DNA from: Permianibacter aggregans
GTDB taxonomy: Bacteria; Pseudomonadota; Gammaproteobacteria; Enterobacterales; Permianibacteraceae
Reading direction: 5' to 3'
Assembly: GCF_009756665.1 (NCBI RefSeq)
Contig: NZ_CP037953.1
Location: forward strand, 558,001-622,000
DNA: 64,000 nt
This document shows, piece by piece, positions 1-8,535 of this stretch. The notes beneath the pieces are model-generated. The model had not been told where the DNA came from. It ran no database searches and was given only the letters and a program-made list of their open reading frames with translations. Made by a program: the position numbers and the translations under genes. Numbering within the stretch: position 1 is the stretch's first letter; each line of letters starts with the position of its first letter.

Positions 1-845
1 GCGATGATGAACGTCAGCAGCACGAACATCATGGTTTTTTCCATTTTCACGGCCCGGAACAGCGGGCCGTAACTGCGGGTCCAGTCATTGGTGTAATGAC
101 TCATCGGCAGGTTCGTTTGTATCTGCATCGCTTTCGCCGGTGCCTGCAGCACTTGCTCGATTTTCAAACGAATGCCGGTCACGGCTTCGCCCATGCGCAG
201 CATGGCCTGCAAATCGCGCATATGGACCATCGCCATCGAGCTATCCATTTCCGCGCGCACTTCAAACGTGCCGACCACGGTAAAGCGGCGCTGGCGCGGC
301 ACAACACCGGCGGCGCCGATCGTTGTCGCTTCCGGAATGATAATCGTGATGTTGTCGCCAACCCGGACGCCAAAGCTGTCGGCCAACACCTGGCCGAGCA
401 CGATGCCAAATTCGCCCGGTTTCAACGCGTCCACGGCGCCGGTGACCATGTGCTCGCCAACGATGGACACTTGCGTTTCCTGCTCCGGCAACACGCCCTG
501 AATCAAACCAAAACGGTTGTAGCCAGCATGGCGGAACATGCCTTGGGCGGTGACGAATGGTGCCGTCGCCAGCACTCCCGGCTCGGTCGCCAGTTGCTGC
601 TGCAGCGTCGCCCAATCCTCGACCTGATTGTCGCGGTTGCTGACGATGATATGCGGCGCCATGCCGAGAATACGGGTGCGTAGTTCGCGCTCGAATCCGT
701 TCATGACCGACATGACCGTGATCAGTACCGTGACGCCAAGCGCGATACCGCCAATCGAGACGATGGAGATAAAGGAAATGAAATGATTGCGCCGCTTGGC
801 ACGGGTGTAGCGCAATCCGACAAAAAACGAAAAAGGGCGAAACAT
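1..845 (-). CDS. lolC: Lipoprotein-releasing ABC transporter permease LolC/LolE (partial, 3' end outside window)
   Basis: The first 281 codons, from the ATG at 843-845 to the window edge, encode an inner-membrane permease of the LolCDE complex, which extracts mature outer-membrane lipoproteins from the inner membrane for LolA. The protein opens with a short cytoplasmic stretch (FVGLRYTRAKRRNHFIS), a first membrane segment near residues 24-46 ending in VMNGFERELR, and a large periplasmic domain to about residue 265. A second membrane segment (MMFVLLTFIIA) is cut by the edge. This is the standard LolC/E and MacB/FtsX-type layout. A divergent PilZ gene beside lolC is also found in Pseudomonas, which favours lolC over lolE. 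The open frame reaches the boundary, so lolD and any further lol genes would lie to the left. Confidence 0.9.
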   Translation of the reverse strand, partial: MFRPFSFFVGLRYTRAKRRNHFISFISIVSIGGIALGVTVLITVMSVMNGFERELRTRILGMAPHIIVSNRDNQVEDWATLQQQLATEPGVLATAPFVTAQGMFRHAGYNRFGLIQGVLPEQETQVSIVGEHMVTGAVDALKPGEFGIVLGQVLADSFGVRVGDNITIIIPEATTIGAAGVVPRQRRFTVVGTFEVRAEMDSSMAMVHMRDLQAMLRMGEAVTGIRLKIEQVLQAPAKAMQIQTNLPMSHYTNDWTRSYGPLFRAVKMEKTMMFVLLTFII

Positions 846-969
846 AGACACACTCGTCAGCTACGGGTGTGCGGCACGGATGCAGCGTGGCAGCCTGCCG
901 GCACAAGGCCGGCATCTTCCCAAATCATGCTAGGCTAAAGCAAGGACAGAACGCCCTGGATAGCTTGCC
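846..969. promoter_or_regulatory. Divergent lolC / PilZ-gene intergenic region with a hairpin
   Basis: This 124-base gap separates two divergent genes and must hold promoters for both. It contains a perfect 7-bp inverted repeat (tgccggc at 896-902 and gccggca at 908-914, loop acaag) lying on the PilZ side. No T-run follows it, so it looks more like an operator or 5'-UTR structure than a terminator. I see no convincing sigma-70 box pair. Confidence 0.3.
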
Positions 970-1533
970 ATGTTTAGCGAACACGATGACCGCCGACGCT
1001 ACTTCCGGATTCGCGACCGCATCGCCTTCTGCTGGTTCGATGCCGCCGATGAGCAGGCCGAAACACGGCATCCGTTGTCCCTGCTACTCGGCCAATCGTT
1101 GTTTCATGATATGCACCGTATCGACGCGGAACACCAGAACCTGCTGCACGCGCTGCAGGAAAAATCCCGCGATCTCGGCCAGTACCTGCATGCACTGAAT
1201 CAGAAAATCGAGCTGATTGCCCGGCAACTGGTGCTGCAGAATGCTTCCGATCACTACCGGACGATGGAGGTGATGCTAAGTGGCAATGGCATCGGTTTTC
1301 CGGTGCCGGAACCAATGGCGCTGGGCAAGCTCTTTGATGCTTATGCGGTTTTGCTCAGTTCTGCCGTCTGCGTCTCGTTTCGCGCGCGGGTGGTCTGGTG
1401 TAGTACGCACCACGATCAAAACTGGGTCGGCGCCGAAATTACCCGCATCAGCGAGCATGATCGCGATGCCATTATCCGCCACACACTGCATGTGCAGGCC
1501 CAGCAACGCCGCAGTCAGAAAAGCGAGGACTAA
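970..1533 (+). CDS. PilZ domain-containing protein
   Basis: This is a 187-residue soluble protein. Its N-terminus carries the RxxxR element typical of PilZ c-di-GMP receptors (RRRYFRIRDRI, residues 8-18). A region near residue 104 (LSGNGIGF) resembles the second motif [D/N]xSxxG, but the Asp/Asn position is not kept, so c-di-GMP binding may be weak or lost. The middle (about residues 50-95) is charged and predicted helical. The gene diverges from lolC, and a PilZ gene occupies the same place in Pseudomonas. A 2-base gap separates it from the next gene, so the two are probably co-transcribed. Family assignment is fairly secure; the function is unknown. Confidence 0.75.
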   Translation: MFSEHDDRRRYFRIRDRIAFCWFDAADEQAETRHPLSLLLGQSLFHDMHRIDAEHQNLLHALQEKSRDLGQYLHALNQKIELIARQLVLQNASDHYRTMEVMLSGNGIGFPVPEPMALGKLFDAYAVLLSSAVCVSFRARVVWCSTHHDQNWVGAEITRISEHDRDAIIRHTLHVQAQQRRSQKSED

Positions 1534-1535
1534 TC

Positions 1536-1838
1536 ATGTTTCGATACCTGTTAATCACGCTGCTTGCCGCCAGTCCGGCCATCATCGCCGAAGAGCTGAA
1601 AATCCCGATTTCCGAACAGGGCAATGAAGAGGTCAAGCGGCCGCACAAAAGCATGCTGAAAGCCGACGTCGAGCGCGTATTTGGCGCACCGCTGGATCGC
1701 ACCGAACCGGTCGGTGAGCCGCCGATTTCACGCTGGCATTACGAAAAATTTATCGTCTATTTTGAATACGACCATGTGGTGCATACGGTGTTGATACACA
1801 AGCGCAAGCCGGAAACGGTGGTCGAAGAGCAACCTTGA
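1536..1838 (+). CDS. Small secreted protein, unknown function
   Basis: This 100-residue protein has a clear Sec signal peptide (MFRYLLITLLAASPAIIAEE, cleavage near residue 18). The mature region contains KADVERVFGAP and a W-H-Y-E-K-F-I-V-Y-F pattern. The 'VxxxFGxP ... W.Y..f.vyFe...V' layout resembles the two halves of the SmpA/BamE-like fold, which is an inference and not a firm match. It follows the PilZ gene by 2 bases, so it is probably in the same transcript, and a bidirectional terminator follows it. No catalytic motif or cysteine is visible. Confidence 0.7.
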   Translation: MFRYLLITLLAASPAIIAEELKIPISEQGNEEVKRPHKSMLKADVERVFGAPLDRTEPVGEPPISRWHYEKFIVYFEYDHVVHTVLIHKRKPETVVEEQP

Positions 1839-1871
1839 GACCTTGCTTGTCCGGACAAATCCGGACCTACA

Positions 1872-1899
1872 AAAATACCCGCTTTTGCGGGCATTTTTT
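1872..1899. terminator. Bidirectional intrinsic terminator
   Basis: The stem cccgc/gcggg (1878-1882 and 1887-1891) around a tttt loop is flanked by an A-run on the left and a T-run on the right. It can end both the PilZ/secreted-protein transcript and the convergent hss transcript. A second perfect hairpin (gtccgga-caaa-tccggac, 1849-1866) precedes it. Confidence 0.75.
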
Positions 1900-1912
1900 A
1901 TCAGGATAAAGC

Positions 1913-3331
1913 TTAGACGACACGCACATTCTTGAACTGCCAGGCGTAGTCATTGTCGACATCTTCCTCGTACAGTTCGCCGCGCTCATGCAGCGGTGTC
2001 CAGTCGGTGTACTGGCCGATAACCGGCCCCAGATACGGCAGCATCACCTCCATATTGCGCTGGAAATCCATTTCATCGGATTCAACAATTCCTGCCTTCG
2101 GATTTTCAATCGCCCAGACAATGCCGGCCAGCACCGCGCAGGTCACCTGCAGGCTCGTCGGGCCATTGAACGGCGCCAATTCTCGCGCTTCCTGAATGGT
2201 CAGTTGCGAGCCATACCAATAGGCGTTTTTCTTGTGGCCGGCGAGCAACACACCGAGCTCATCCATGCCGTCGATGATTTCATCGCGCATCACGCGCTGG
2301 CGTTCCTGCATCTGGAAATTCTTGCCGTTGAATTCGTGCAAGGACATCACGGCGTTATCGCAAGGGTGATAAGCGTAATGACAGGTCGGCCGATAGATCA
2401 CTTTGCCGCTGTCGCGCAGCGTGAAGTAATCGGCGATCGAAATCGCTTCATTGTGAGTGATCAGAAAGCCGTGGAAATGACCGTAGTTCGGCGTCCAGGT
2501 GCGCACCTTTACCGTTGCGCCTGGACGTTTCAAATAGATCGAGGCGTCGCATCCGGATTCGTGGCGACCACCATCTTTCGGAAAATGTTTTTCATGCGTG
2601 CCCCAACCCAGTTCCGCTGGTTGGCTGCCTTCGCTGACAAAGCCATCGCAGGACCAGGTGTTGACGAATTCGCCCATCTGCTTCGGCTTGTCGGTGATTT
2701 GGGTATCGCGCTCGGCGATATGAATCACTTCGATATTGAGTTTCTGTGCAAGCTTTCCCCATTGCTCACGGGTTTTCGGAATCGTGTCCGTGCCGAGAAT
2801 ATCTTTTTGCAGATTGATCAGCGCCTGTTTGACCAAGTGCGAAACCATGCCCGGATTGGCGCCTTGCGCCACGACAGCCGTTGGGCCATTCGGATACTTT
2901 TCTTTCAACGCCAGCATTTTCTCGCGCAGCGCGTAATTCGAGCGAGCAGAAAACGGTTTGTTCGGGTCAGTGTAACCGCCGGCCCAGGGTTCGATGCAGG
3001 TGTCGATATACATTGCGCCGCGCGCCTGGCAAAACTCGATCAGTGCGACCGAGGAAACATCCACCGACAGATTGACCAGAAAATCACCGCGATGGATCAG
3101 CGTATCGAGTTCGCTCTGGTAATTGTCGCGGGTCAAAGGGGTTTGAATGAAACGAATGCCATAGGCTTTGGCTTCGTCTGCACCACGCTCGTCGGCCGTG
3201 ATTATGGTGATTTGTTCCGGTTTGATTTCGATATGCCGCAGTATCAACGGCAACCCCCCTTGCCCTATCGAGCCAAAACCGACAATAACCATATTGCCCG
3301 GCGCACGGGCGTGTTTGACGAAGTCGTTCAT
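1913..3331 (-). CDS. hss: Homospermidine synthase
   Basis: This enzyme of the saccharopine-dehydrogenase-like Rossmann superfamily uses NAD+ to make homospermidine from putrescine. The N-terminal nucleotide-binding motif VIVGFGSIGQGGLPLI is intact. Long blocks characteristic of bacterial homospermidine synthases follow: NLSVDVSSVALIEF, YIDTCIEPW, GANPGMVSHLVKQALI, AERDTQ, VNTWSCDGFVSEG, HNEAISIADYFT and GKNAYWYGSQL. The 472-residue length fits the family. The ATG at 3331 is preferred over an in-frame TTG at 3340, because the AGGAGG at about 3344-3349 lies only 3 bases from the TTG but 12 from the ATG. The choice is not certain. The gene ends the nagZ-led minus-strand run, 106 bases from its neighbour, so it may have its own promoter. 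Confidence 0.93.
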   Translation of the reverse strand: MNDFVKHARAPGNMVIVGFGSIGQGGLPLILRHIEIKPEQITIITADERGADEAKAYGIRFIQTPLTRDNYQSELDTLIHRGDFLVNLSVDVSSVALIEFCQARGAMYIDTCIEPWAGGYTDPNKPFSARSNYALREKMLALKEKYPNGPTAVVAQGANPGMVSHLVKQALINLQKDILGTDTIPKTREQWGKLAQKLNIEVIHIAERDTQITDKPKQMGEFVNTWSCDGFVSEGSQPAELGWGTHEKHFPKDGGRHESGCDASIYLKRPGATVKVRTWTPNYGHFHGFLITHNEAISIADYFTLRDSGKVIYRPTCHYAYHPCDNAVMSLHEFNGKNFQMQERQRVMRDEIIDGMDELGVLLAGHKKNAYWYGSQLTIQEARELAPFNGPTSLQVTCAVLAGIVWAIENPKAGIVESDEMDFQRNMEVMLPYLGPVIGQYTDWTPLHERGELYEEDVDNDYAWQFKNVRVV

Positions 3332-3437
3332 TTCGATCAAGAACCTCCTGGGAACATAAAAGCACCCATCGGCACGACGGGCGCGGAAAGCTTAGCATCT
3401 GCAGCCTGAGCTGTCGCCCGAAGCCGCGGGCCTGCGT

Positions 3438-4169
3438 CTAGCGGCCGAAACGTATCGGCAGCTCCATTTGCTGATAATCCTGCGGCGGCGCCAGCATCTC
3501 GGCTGGTACAGCCTGCTGATTCAGTTGCACCAATTCCATATCGGTGACTTTGCTGTCCGCCTCGAAACGGCTGTAGCGGACCGGAAACCAATCGCTGGCA
3601 ATACCCTGCAGCCATTCCGGCTGCTTGCCCATTTTCTGGCCGAGTAGCGACTGTGCCAATGACTGGCCAAACGCGGCCAGCGAACGAAAGGTCTGCAGCT
3701 CATCGTCTGACAGCTTCAAGGCCTTGGCGCGTACCATGCACATTTCCGCTTCCGGCTTGCCGTTTTCCAGCAAGCTGAAAACCTGGCATTCCATGCCGGC
3801 GACTTTGTCTTTGCGATCGGTCATGTTCAGCTCGCGATGTTTCTCGGCTTCGCGCTGCGCCTCGGCCAGTTCCGGGTTACTCTGGCCAAGCATGGCCATC
3901 ATGCCGCTGGCCATCTGAATCAGCTGATTCAGCGTCGCCTTGTCAACGGTCAGGTAACGCTTACGCTCATGCATAACATGGGTGAACGACTGACTATTCC
4001 GATCCCAAATCGTGTAACCGCTGTCATCGAGATCGGTGCGCAGTTTGCCGTCGGCCAGTTGCATCGTCACCGTGCGGGATTTTTCCCCGTCACCAGTTAC
4101 GTATTGCAGTTTGACATCGGCGCTGGTAACACCAACGAACAGCGACAACAAGACAGCGGAATGTTTCAT
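3438..4169 (-). CDS. Secreted protein with DUF4412-like domain
   Basis: This is a 243-residue exported protein. The ATG at 4169 was chosen because it begins a signal peptide (MKHSAVLLSLFVGVTSAD) and has AAGGA upstream; an in-frame extension to 4265 overlaps the channel gene and looks charged and non-coding. The mature protein begins with a beta-rich stretch (VKLQYVTGDGEKSRTVTMQ, KLRTDL), which is typical of DUF4412-like periplasmic domains. A helical Met-rich middle and two cysteines (VAGMECQVF, EAEMCMV), likely a disulfide, follow. It sits 19 bases downstream of the mechanosensitive channel. No enzymatic motif is visible and the function is unknown. Confidence 0.75.
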   Translation of the reverse strand: MKHSAVLLSLFVGVTSADVKLQYVTGDGEKSRTVTMQLADGKLRTDLDDSGYTIWDRNSQSFTHVMHERKRYLTVDKATLNQLIQMASGMMAMLGQSNPELAEAQREAEKHRELNMTDRKDKVAGMECQVFSLLENGKPEAEMCMVRAKALKLSDDELQTFRSLAAFGQSLAQSLLGQKMGKQPEWLQGIASDWFPVRYSRFEADSKVTDMELVQLNQQAVPAEMLAPPQDYQQMELPIRFGR

Positions 4170-4188
4170 TGTGTGGTTGTCCTTATCG

Positions 4189-5340
4189 TTAATCGGCGCC
4201 GTGCGCCGGTTGTTCGTGCTCTTCTTCCTGCTCGGCGGCTTTTTCGCTGACTGCCATTTTTTCAATCAGCAGCGTACGAGTCGGGAAGGCGACATCAGCA
4301 CCATGCTTGTGCACGATATTGAGAATATTCAGCAGCACGTCATGTTTGACCCGATTGAAATCGGTCCAACTGGTAACCGTGGTCAGCGCATTGAACAGGA
4401 TGTTCAGCGAGGAATCGCCAAATGAATTGAAATAGGCGTTGGTGGCTTCTTCGTTCACCAGTTCCGGATGGGCGCGCATCATGTCGCGGATGTCGCTGAT
4501 GATCGCCAGCATCCGATGCTTGTCTTCGTAGCGAATACCAACGGTTTCACGAATACGGCGATTGGTCATGCGAGTGACGTTCTCCACCGAAATCGTGGTG
4601 AACGTCGAGTTCGGCACGTACAACGGCCGCATGTCGATGGTGCTGATGCGGGTAATGCGCCAACCGATGTATTCAACCGTCCCCTCAACTTCGCGATCCG
4701 GTGAACGAATGTAATCACCGACGACAAATGGCCGATCCATATACAGGAAAAATCCGCCGAAGAAGTTGGCCAGCATATCCTTGGCGGCAAACGAAATCGC
4801 CAAACCACCGATACCACCAAACGCCAACACACCGGAAATGGAAAAGCCAACGGTTTGCAGCAACACCAGGCCGGTAATGATAAAAATACAGACTTTGGTC
4901 AGTTTGCCAACGGCTTCGATGGTGGTTTGGTCGAGACGACTTTCTTCGCTAGGTTCTTTCGATTTTTCGACCAGACGAAGGCTGACACGATTGGTCAGAC
5001 GCAGCAGAAACCAGCCGAGCATCAGCACAATACCGATATCGCGAATCGTCGAGATGGCCTGATTGACGACGGCGACATTGTCGGCGAAGGCGTATTTCAG
5101 CGACAGCGCAATACCGGCGAGCCAAATCGACACGGTGATCGGTTTGTAAATCGCGCCCCAGACGGCGTCATCCCAAACCGATTCGGTGGCATCAAACTTG
5201 GTTTTGATCTTCAGGTCGATGATGCGCCATATCCAATGCACCACCGCAGTCAACAGAATAATGACCGTGACACCACCAATCCAGGCGGCGACACCGGACT
5301 GAGCAATCACCCAATCAATCATTTCGCTGAACGTAGGCAA
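4189..5340 (-). CDS. MscS-family mechanosensitive ion channel
   Basis: This 383-residue inner-membrane channel probably releases solutes on hypo-osmotic shock. It has hydrophobic segments near residues 18-38, 70-88, 100-118 and 150-170, followed by the MscS pore and upper beta domain (GVLAFGGIGGLAISFAAKD, then FFGGFFLYMDRPFVVGDYI) and the VEYIGWRITRI and VPNSTF blocks. The length and layout are closer to the YbdG/YnaI type than to minimal MscS. The start is TTG at 5340, supported by AAAGGAG seven bases upstream; an internal ATG at 5322 lacks such a site. It lies 27 bases after nagZ in the same direction. Confidence 0.9.
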   Translation of the reverse strand: MPTFSEMIDWVIAQSGVAAWIGGVTVIILLTAVVHWIWRIIDLKIKTKFDATESVWDDAVWGAIYKPITVSIWLAGIALSLKYAFADNVAVVNQAISTIRDIGIVLMLGWFLLRLTNRVSLRLVEKSKEPSEESRLDQTTIEAVGKLTKVCIFIITGLVLLQTVGFSISGVLAFGGIGGLAISFAAKDMLANFFGGFFLYMDRPFVVGDYIRSPDREVEGTVEYIGWRITRISTIDMRPLYVPNSTFTTISVENVTRMTNRRIRETVGIRYEDKHRMLAIISDIRDMMRAHPELVNEEATNAYFNSFGDSSLNILFNALTTVTSWTDFNRVKHDVLLNILNIVHKHGADVAFPTRTLLIEKMAVSEKAAEQEEEHEQPAHGAD

Positions 5341-5367
5341 AACAGATCTCCTTTGTTATTCGTTCAT

Positions 5368-6375
5368 TCAAGCACGCAAGAACGGCTGGGCTTGCTGCCA
5401 ACGGCGTTGCGCTCGTAATTCCGCGAGCGAAACAGCCGGTTGTTGCCGACAAAGCGAGACAATTCGCGCTTCCTGCTCGCGCGCAATGGTATGCGGTAAA
5501 GATTGCAATACGTCGATCGCGCCCTGACGATCATTGCAGACCAGCACCATGTCACAACCGGCACTGAGCGCGGCTTCGGCACGGGTGCGAAAATCGCCAA
5601 CGACCGTGGCGCCTTTCATCGCCAAATCATCGGAAAAAATACAGCCGTTGAAACCGAGATCCTGGCGCAAAATCTGTTGCAACCAAACCGGCGAAAAACC
5701 GGCCGGCCGATCATCGACTTCCGGATAAATGATATGCGCCGGCATCACCGCACCGAGCGCGTTACTCAACATTCGGAACGGTTTCAGGCAATCATTTTCG
5801 ATCTCTGCCAAAGCGCGCCGGTCGACCGGCACTTCGGTATGCGAATCGGCAGCGACAAAACCATGACCGGGAAAATGCTTGCCGGTGCCGGCCATACCGG
5901 CCTGCTGCATACCACGCAAAAACGCCGCAATCAACGCGACAACTTGTTCCGGTTCACGGCCGAAGCTGCGATCGCCAATGACTTCACTGTGGCCGAAATC
6001 GAGGTCGAGCACCGGCGCAAAACTGATATCGCAACCGACGGCGCGCACTTCGGCCGCCATTAACCAGCCTAGCACTTCGGCTCTTTTGATCGCCGCCTCG
6101 GTAAAACTGGCGGCGGCAATCTCGCGCATCGGTGGCAGGCGTGAAAAACCTTCTTTCAAGCGTTGCACCCGTCCCCCTTCCTGATCGACGGCGATCAGCA
6201 GCGGTCTTTTGGCTTTACGACGAATATCGTCACATAGCGCACTGACCTGTTCGGGCGTTTCGATATTGCGACTGAACAAAATCACCGCGCCGGTGACCGG
6301 ATGGGCCAGAAGTTCCGCTTCTTCGGCGCTGATTGACGGGCCCTGCAAATCCAGCATTAACGGTCCAAGCCGCAT
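5368..6375 (-). CDS. nagZ: Beta-N-acetylhexosaminidase NagZ
   Basis: This cytoplasmic family-3 glycosidase (335 residues) removes N-acetylglucosamine from anhydro-muropeptides in peptidoglycan recycling. Diagnostic motifs are present: the KHFPGHG loop followed by DSHTEVP, which carries the catalytic His, and IFSDDLAMKGA, which carries the nucleophilic Asp. The N-terminal VDQEGGRVQRL substrate loop is also present. Length is normal for NagZ. The start has AGGT upstream. It is the first gene of a minus-strand run (nagZ, channel, secreted protein, hss) and diverges from the M2 peptidase gene. Confidence 0.95.
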   Translation of the reverse strand: MRLGPLMLDLQGPSISAEEAELLAHPVTGAVILFSRNIETPEQVSALCDDIRRKAKRPLLIAVDQEGGRVQRLKEGFSRLPPMREIAAASFTEAAIKRAEVLGWLMAAEVRAVGCDISFAPVLDLDFGHSEVIGDRSFGREPEQVVALIAAFLRGMQQAGMAGTGKHFPGHGFVAADSHTEVPVDRRALAEIENDCLKPFRMLSNALGAVMPAHIIYPEVDDRPAGFSPVWLQQILRQDLGFNGCIFSDDLAMKGATVVGDFRTRAEAALSAGCDMVLVCNDRQGAIDVLQSLPHTIAREQEARIVSLCRQQPAVSLAELRAQRRWQQAQPFLRA

Positions 6376-6502
6376 GATTTACCTGCTAGTTCTCTGATCG
6401 ATGGGAGTAAAACCGGGCATTTTAACGGATTTGGCCGGTCACTTCAGGGCTTTCATGCTGCGCCGCAGCGCAAGGCGGCCGGCTGTCGTGGCGGCACTTC
6501 CG

Positions 6503-6508
6503 TATAAT
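6503..6508 (+). promoter_or_regulatory. Candidate -10 box for the M2 peptidase gene
   Basis: A consensus TATAAT lies 32 bases before the ATG at 6540, inside the 164-base region separating nagZ from the divergent peptidase gene. No good -35 hexamer sits at 16-18 bases, so promoter activity is only suggested. An AGGGAG ribosome-binding site follows at about 6527-6532. Confidence 0.4.
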
Positions 6509-6539
6509 CGCCACTTCTGTCCATCAGGGAGCCCCTTCG

Positions 6540-8444
6540 ATGTTGTTACCGACCAAACGATTTCTACCCACTGTTGTTGCCGTCACCATTGCGCTGACGC
6601 TCACCGCCTGTCAGAGCGAGAAAATGGAAAACTCGCCAGTGCAGGCCGAAGGCGTAACCGCCGCCGATGCCGAGCAATTCGTCAACCATGCTGAAGCCGA
6701 ACTGCTGAAACTGAACCTGGAAGCCCAAGCGGCCGCGTGGGTCGCGGAAACCTACATCACGGTCGATAGCGAAAAGCTGGCTGCCGATGCCAACGAGAAA
6801 TTCATCGCCAAAGGCGTCGAGTTTGCCAATCAGTCGAAACAGTTTATTGGCATGAATCTGCCGCCGGTCACGGCCCGGAAACTGGAAAAAATCCGTCTGG
6901 CGCTGACCCTGCCAGCACCTTCCGATGCCGAGAAAACCAGTGAACTGGCGAAAATTGCCACCAAGCTGAACAATCAATACGGCGCTGGAAAATACTGCAA
7001 ATCAGTGGATGGCAAAGAGACCTGCTTCAGCCTTGGTCAGCTCGAAGATCAAATCAGCTCAGCCGACAGCACGCCAGCCGAACGTCTGGAAGCCTGGAGC
7101 GGCTGGCACTCGGTGTCGCCAGCGATGCGTGAAGATTATGTACGTCTGGTCAACATCGCCAACGAAGGCGCGAAAGAACTCGGCTACAACGATGTCGGCG
7201 CGCTCTGGCGCTCGAAATACGATATGCCGGCCGATGATTTCGCCAAGGAATTGGACCGCCTCTGGGGTCAGGTTGAGCCGCTGTATCAGGCCCTGCACTG
7301 CCATGTGCGCGCCAAACTGAATGAAAAGTACGGCAGCGATGTGGTACCGGCCAACGGCCCTATTCCGGCCCATATGCTAGGCAATATGTGGGCCCAGCAA
7401 TGGGGCAATATTTACGATGCGGTGAAACCTGAAGGTATCGGCAGCAGCGTCAATCTCGACAAACTGGTCGTCGCCAAATATGGCAACCCGACGACACTGA
7501 CCGTCGACAACGTCAACACGCTGGACCCGAAAACGCTGCCGGAAGGCAAAATGGTTCTCGCTGGCGAAGCGTTCTTCAGCTCACTCGGTTTTGCCCCGCT
7601 GCCGGAAACGTTTTGGCAGCGTTCGCAGTTTTTGAAACCACGCGATCGTGACGTGGTTTGCCATGCCTCGGCCTGGGATTTGGACAACCAGGACGATATC
7701 CGCATCAAGATGTGCATCAAGATGAATGCCGAAGATTTCGTCACCATTCATCACGAGCTCGGCCACAACTATTATCAGCGCGCTTACAAGAACCAGCCGT
7801 TCCTGTTTATGGACAGCGCCAACGATGGCTTCCATGAAGCGATTGGCGATACCGTTGCCCTTGGCATCACGCCAAAATACCTGGTCGAAATCGGTCTGCT
7901 CGATAAAGAACCGGACGCCAGCGAAGACGTCGCGATTCTGCTGCGCCAGGCGCTCGATAAAGTCGCGTTCCTGCCGTTTGGCCTGCTGGTCGATCAATGG
8001 CGCTGGAAAGTCTTCAATGGTGAGCTGACGCCGGCACAATACAACGACGGTTGGTGGCAATTACGCGAAAAATATCAGGGCGTCAAAGCGCCGATTGCCC
8101 GCGATGCCAATGCCTTTGATCCGGGCGCGAAATATCATGTGCCGGGCAATGTCCCGTACTCGCGTTATTTCCTCGCCCACATCCTGCAATTCCAGTTCTA
8201 CAAGGAAATGTGCAAGATGGCCGGCCACGACGGTCCCTTGCATCGCTGCACATTCTACGGCAACAAGGAAGTCGGCGAACGTTTGAACGCGATGCTGGAA
8301 ATGGGCGCCAGCAAACCGTGGCAGGATGCACTGGAAAAAATGACCGGCCAACGCGAAATGGACGCCTCGGCTGTCGAGCAGTATTTTGCACCACTGAAAG
8401 CCTGGCTTGACGAGCAAAACGTCGGACGTCAATGCGGCTGGTAA
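6540..8444 (+). CDS. Peptidyl-dipeptidase A, M2 family (bacterial ACE homologue), lipoprotein
   Basis: This 634-residue zinc metallopeptidase of family M2, the family of angiotensin-converting enzyme, releases dipeptides from peptide C-termini. The zinc site is intact: HELGH at residues 405-409, with the third ligand Glu at about 433 in GFHEAIGD. The family block VCHASAWD is present, and conserved KYHVPGNVPYSRYFLAHILQ follows later. The N-terminus is a lipoprotein signal peptide ending in LTLTAC (Cys near residue 23), so the enzyme should be membrane-anchored and periplasmic. It stands alone, between its own promoter region and a strong terminator. Confidence 0.93.
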   Translation: MLLPTKRFLPTVVAVTIALTLTACQSEKMENSPVQAEGVTAADAEQFVNHAEAELLKLNLEAQAAAWVAETYITVDSEKLAADANEKFIAKGVEFANQSKQFIGMNLPPVTARKLEKIRLALTLPAPSDAEKTSELAKIATKLNNQYGAGKYCKSVDGKETCFSLGQLEDQISSADSTPAERLEAWSGWHSVSPAMREDYVRLVNIANEGAKELGYNDVGALWRSKYDMPADDFAKELDRLWGQVEPLYQALHCHVRAKLNEKYGSDVVPANGPIPAHMLGNMWAQQWGNIYDAVKPEGIGSSVNLDKLVVAKYGNPTTLTVDNVNTLDPKTLPEGKMVLAGEAFFSSLGFAPLPETFWQRSQFLKPRDRDVVCHASAWDLDNQDDIRIKMCIKMNAEDFVTIHHELGHNYYQRAYKNQPFLFMDSANDGFHEAIGDTVALGITPKYLVEIGLLDKEPDASEDVAILLRQALDKVAFLPFGLLVDQWRWKVFNGELTPAQYNDGWWQLREKYQGVKAPIARDANAFDPGAKYHVPGNVPYSRYFLAHILQFQFYKEMCKMAGHDGPLHRCTFYGNKEVGERLNAMLEMGASKPWQDALEKMTGQREMDASAVEQYFAPLKAWLDEQNVGRQCGW

Positions 8445-8468
8445 TCTTCATTTTTTCTTAACTCCCCA

Positions 8469-8497
8469 TCCCCGGCAATCGCCGGGGATTTTTTTTC
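8469..8497 (+). terminator. Intrinsic terminator after the M2 peptidase gene
   Basis: An 8-bp perfect stem, tccccggc (8469-8476) with gccgggga (8481-8488) and a 4-base loop, is followed immediately by a run of eight T. It lies 25 bases after the stop codon. Confidence 0.9.
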
Positions 8498-8535
8498 GTA
8501 CAATGCTTCACTGAAATCGAGTTTCGGAGAGAGCC

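Noticed and set aside
1988-3409. 473-codon plus-strand frame opposite hss
   Set aside because: Long only because the antisense of hss lacks stops. The protein is His/Arg/Gln-rich and without recognisable domains, while hss is fully conserved.
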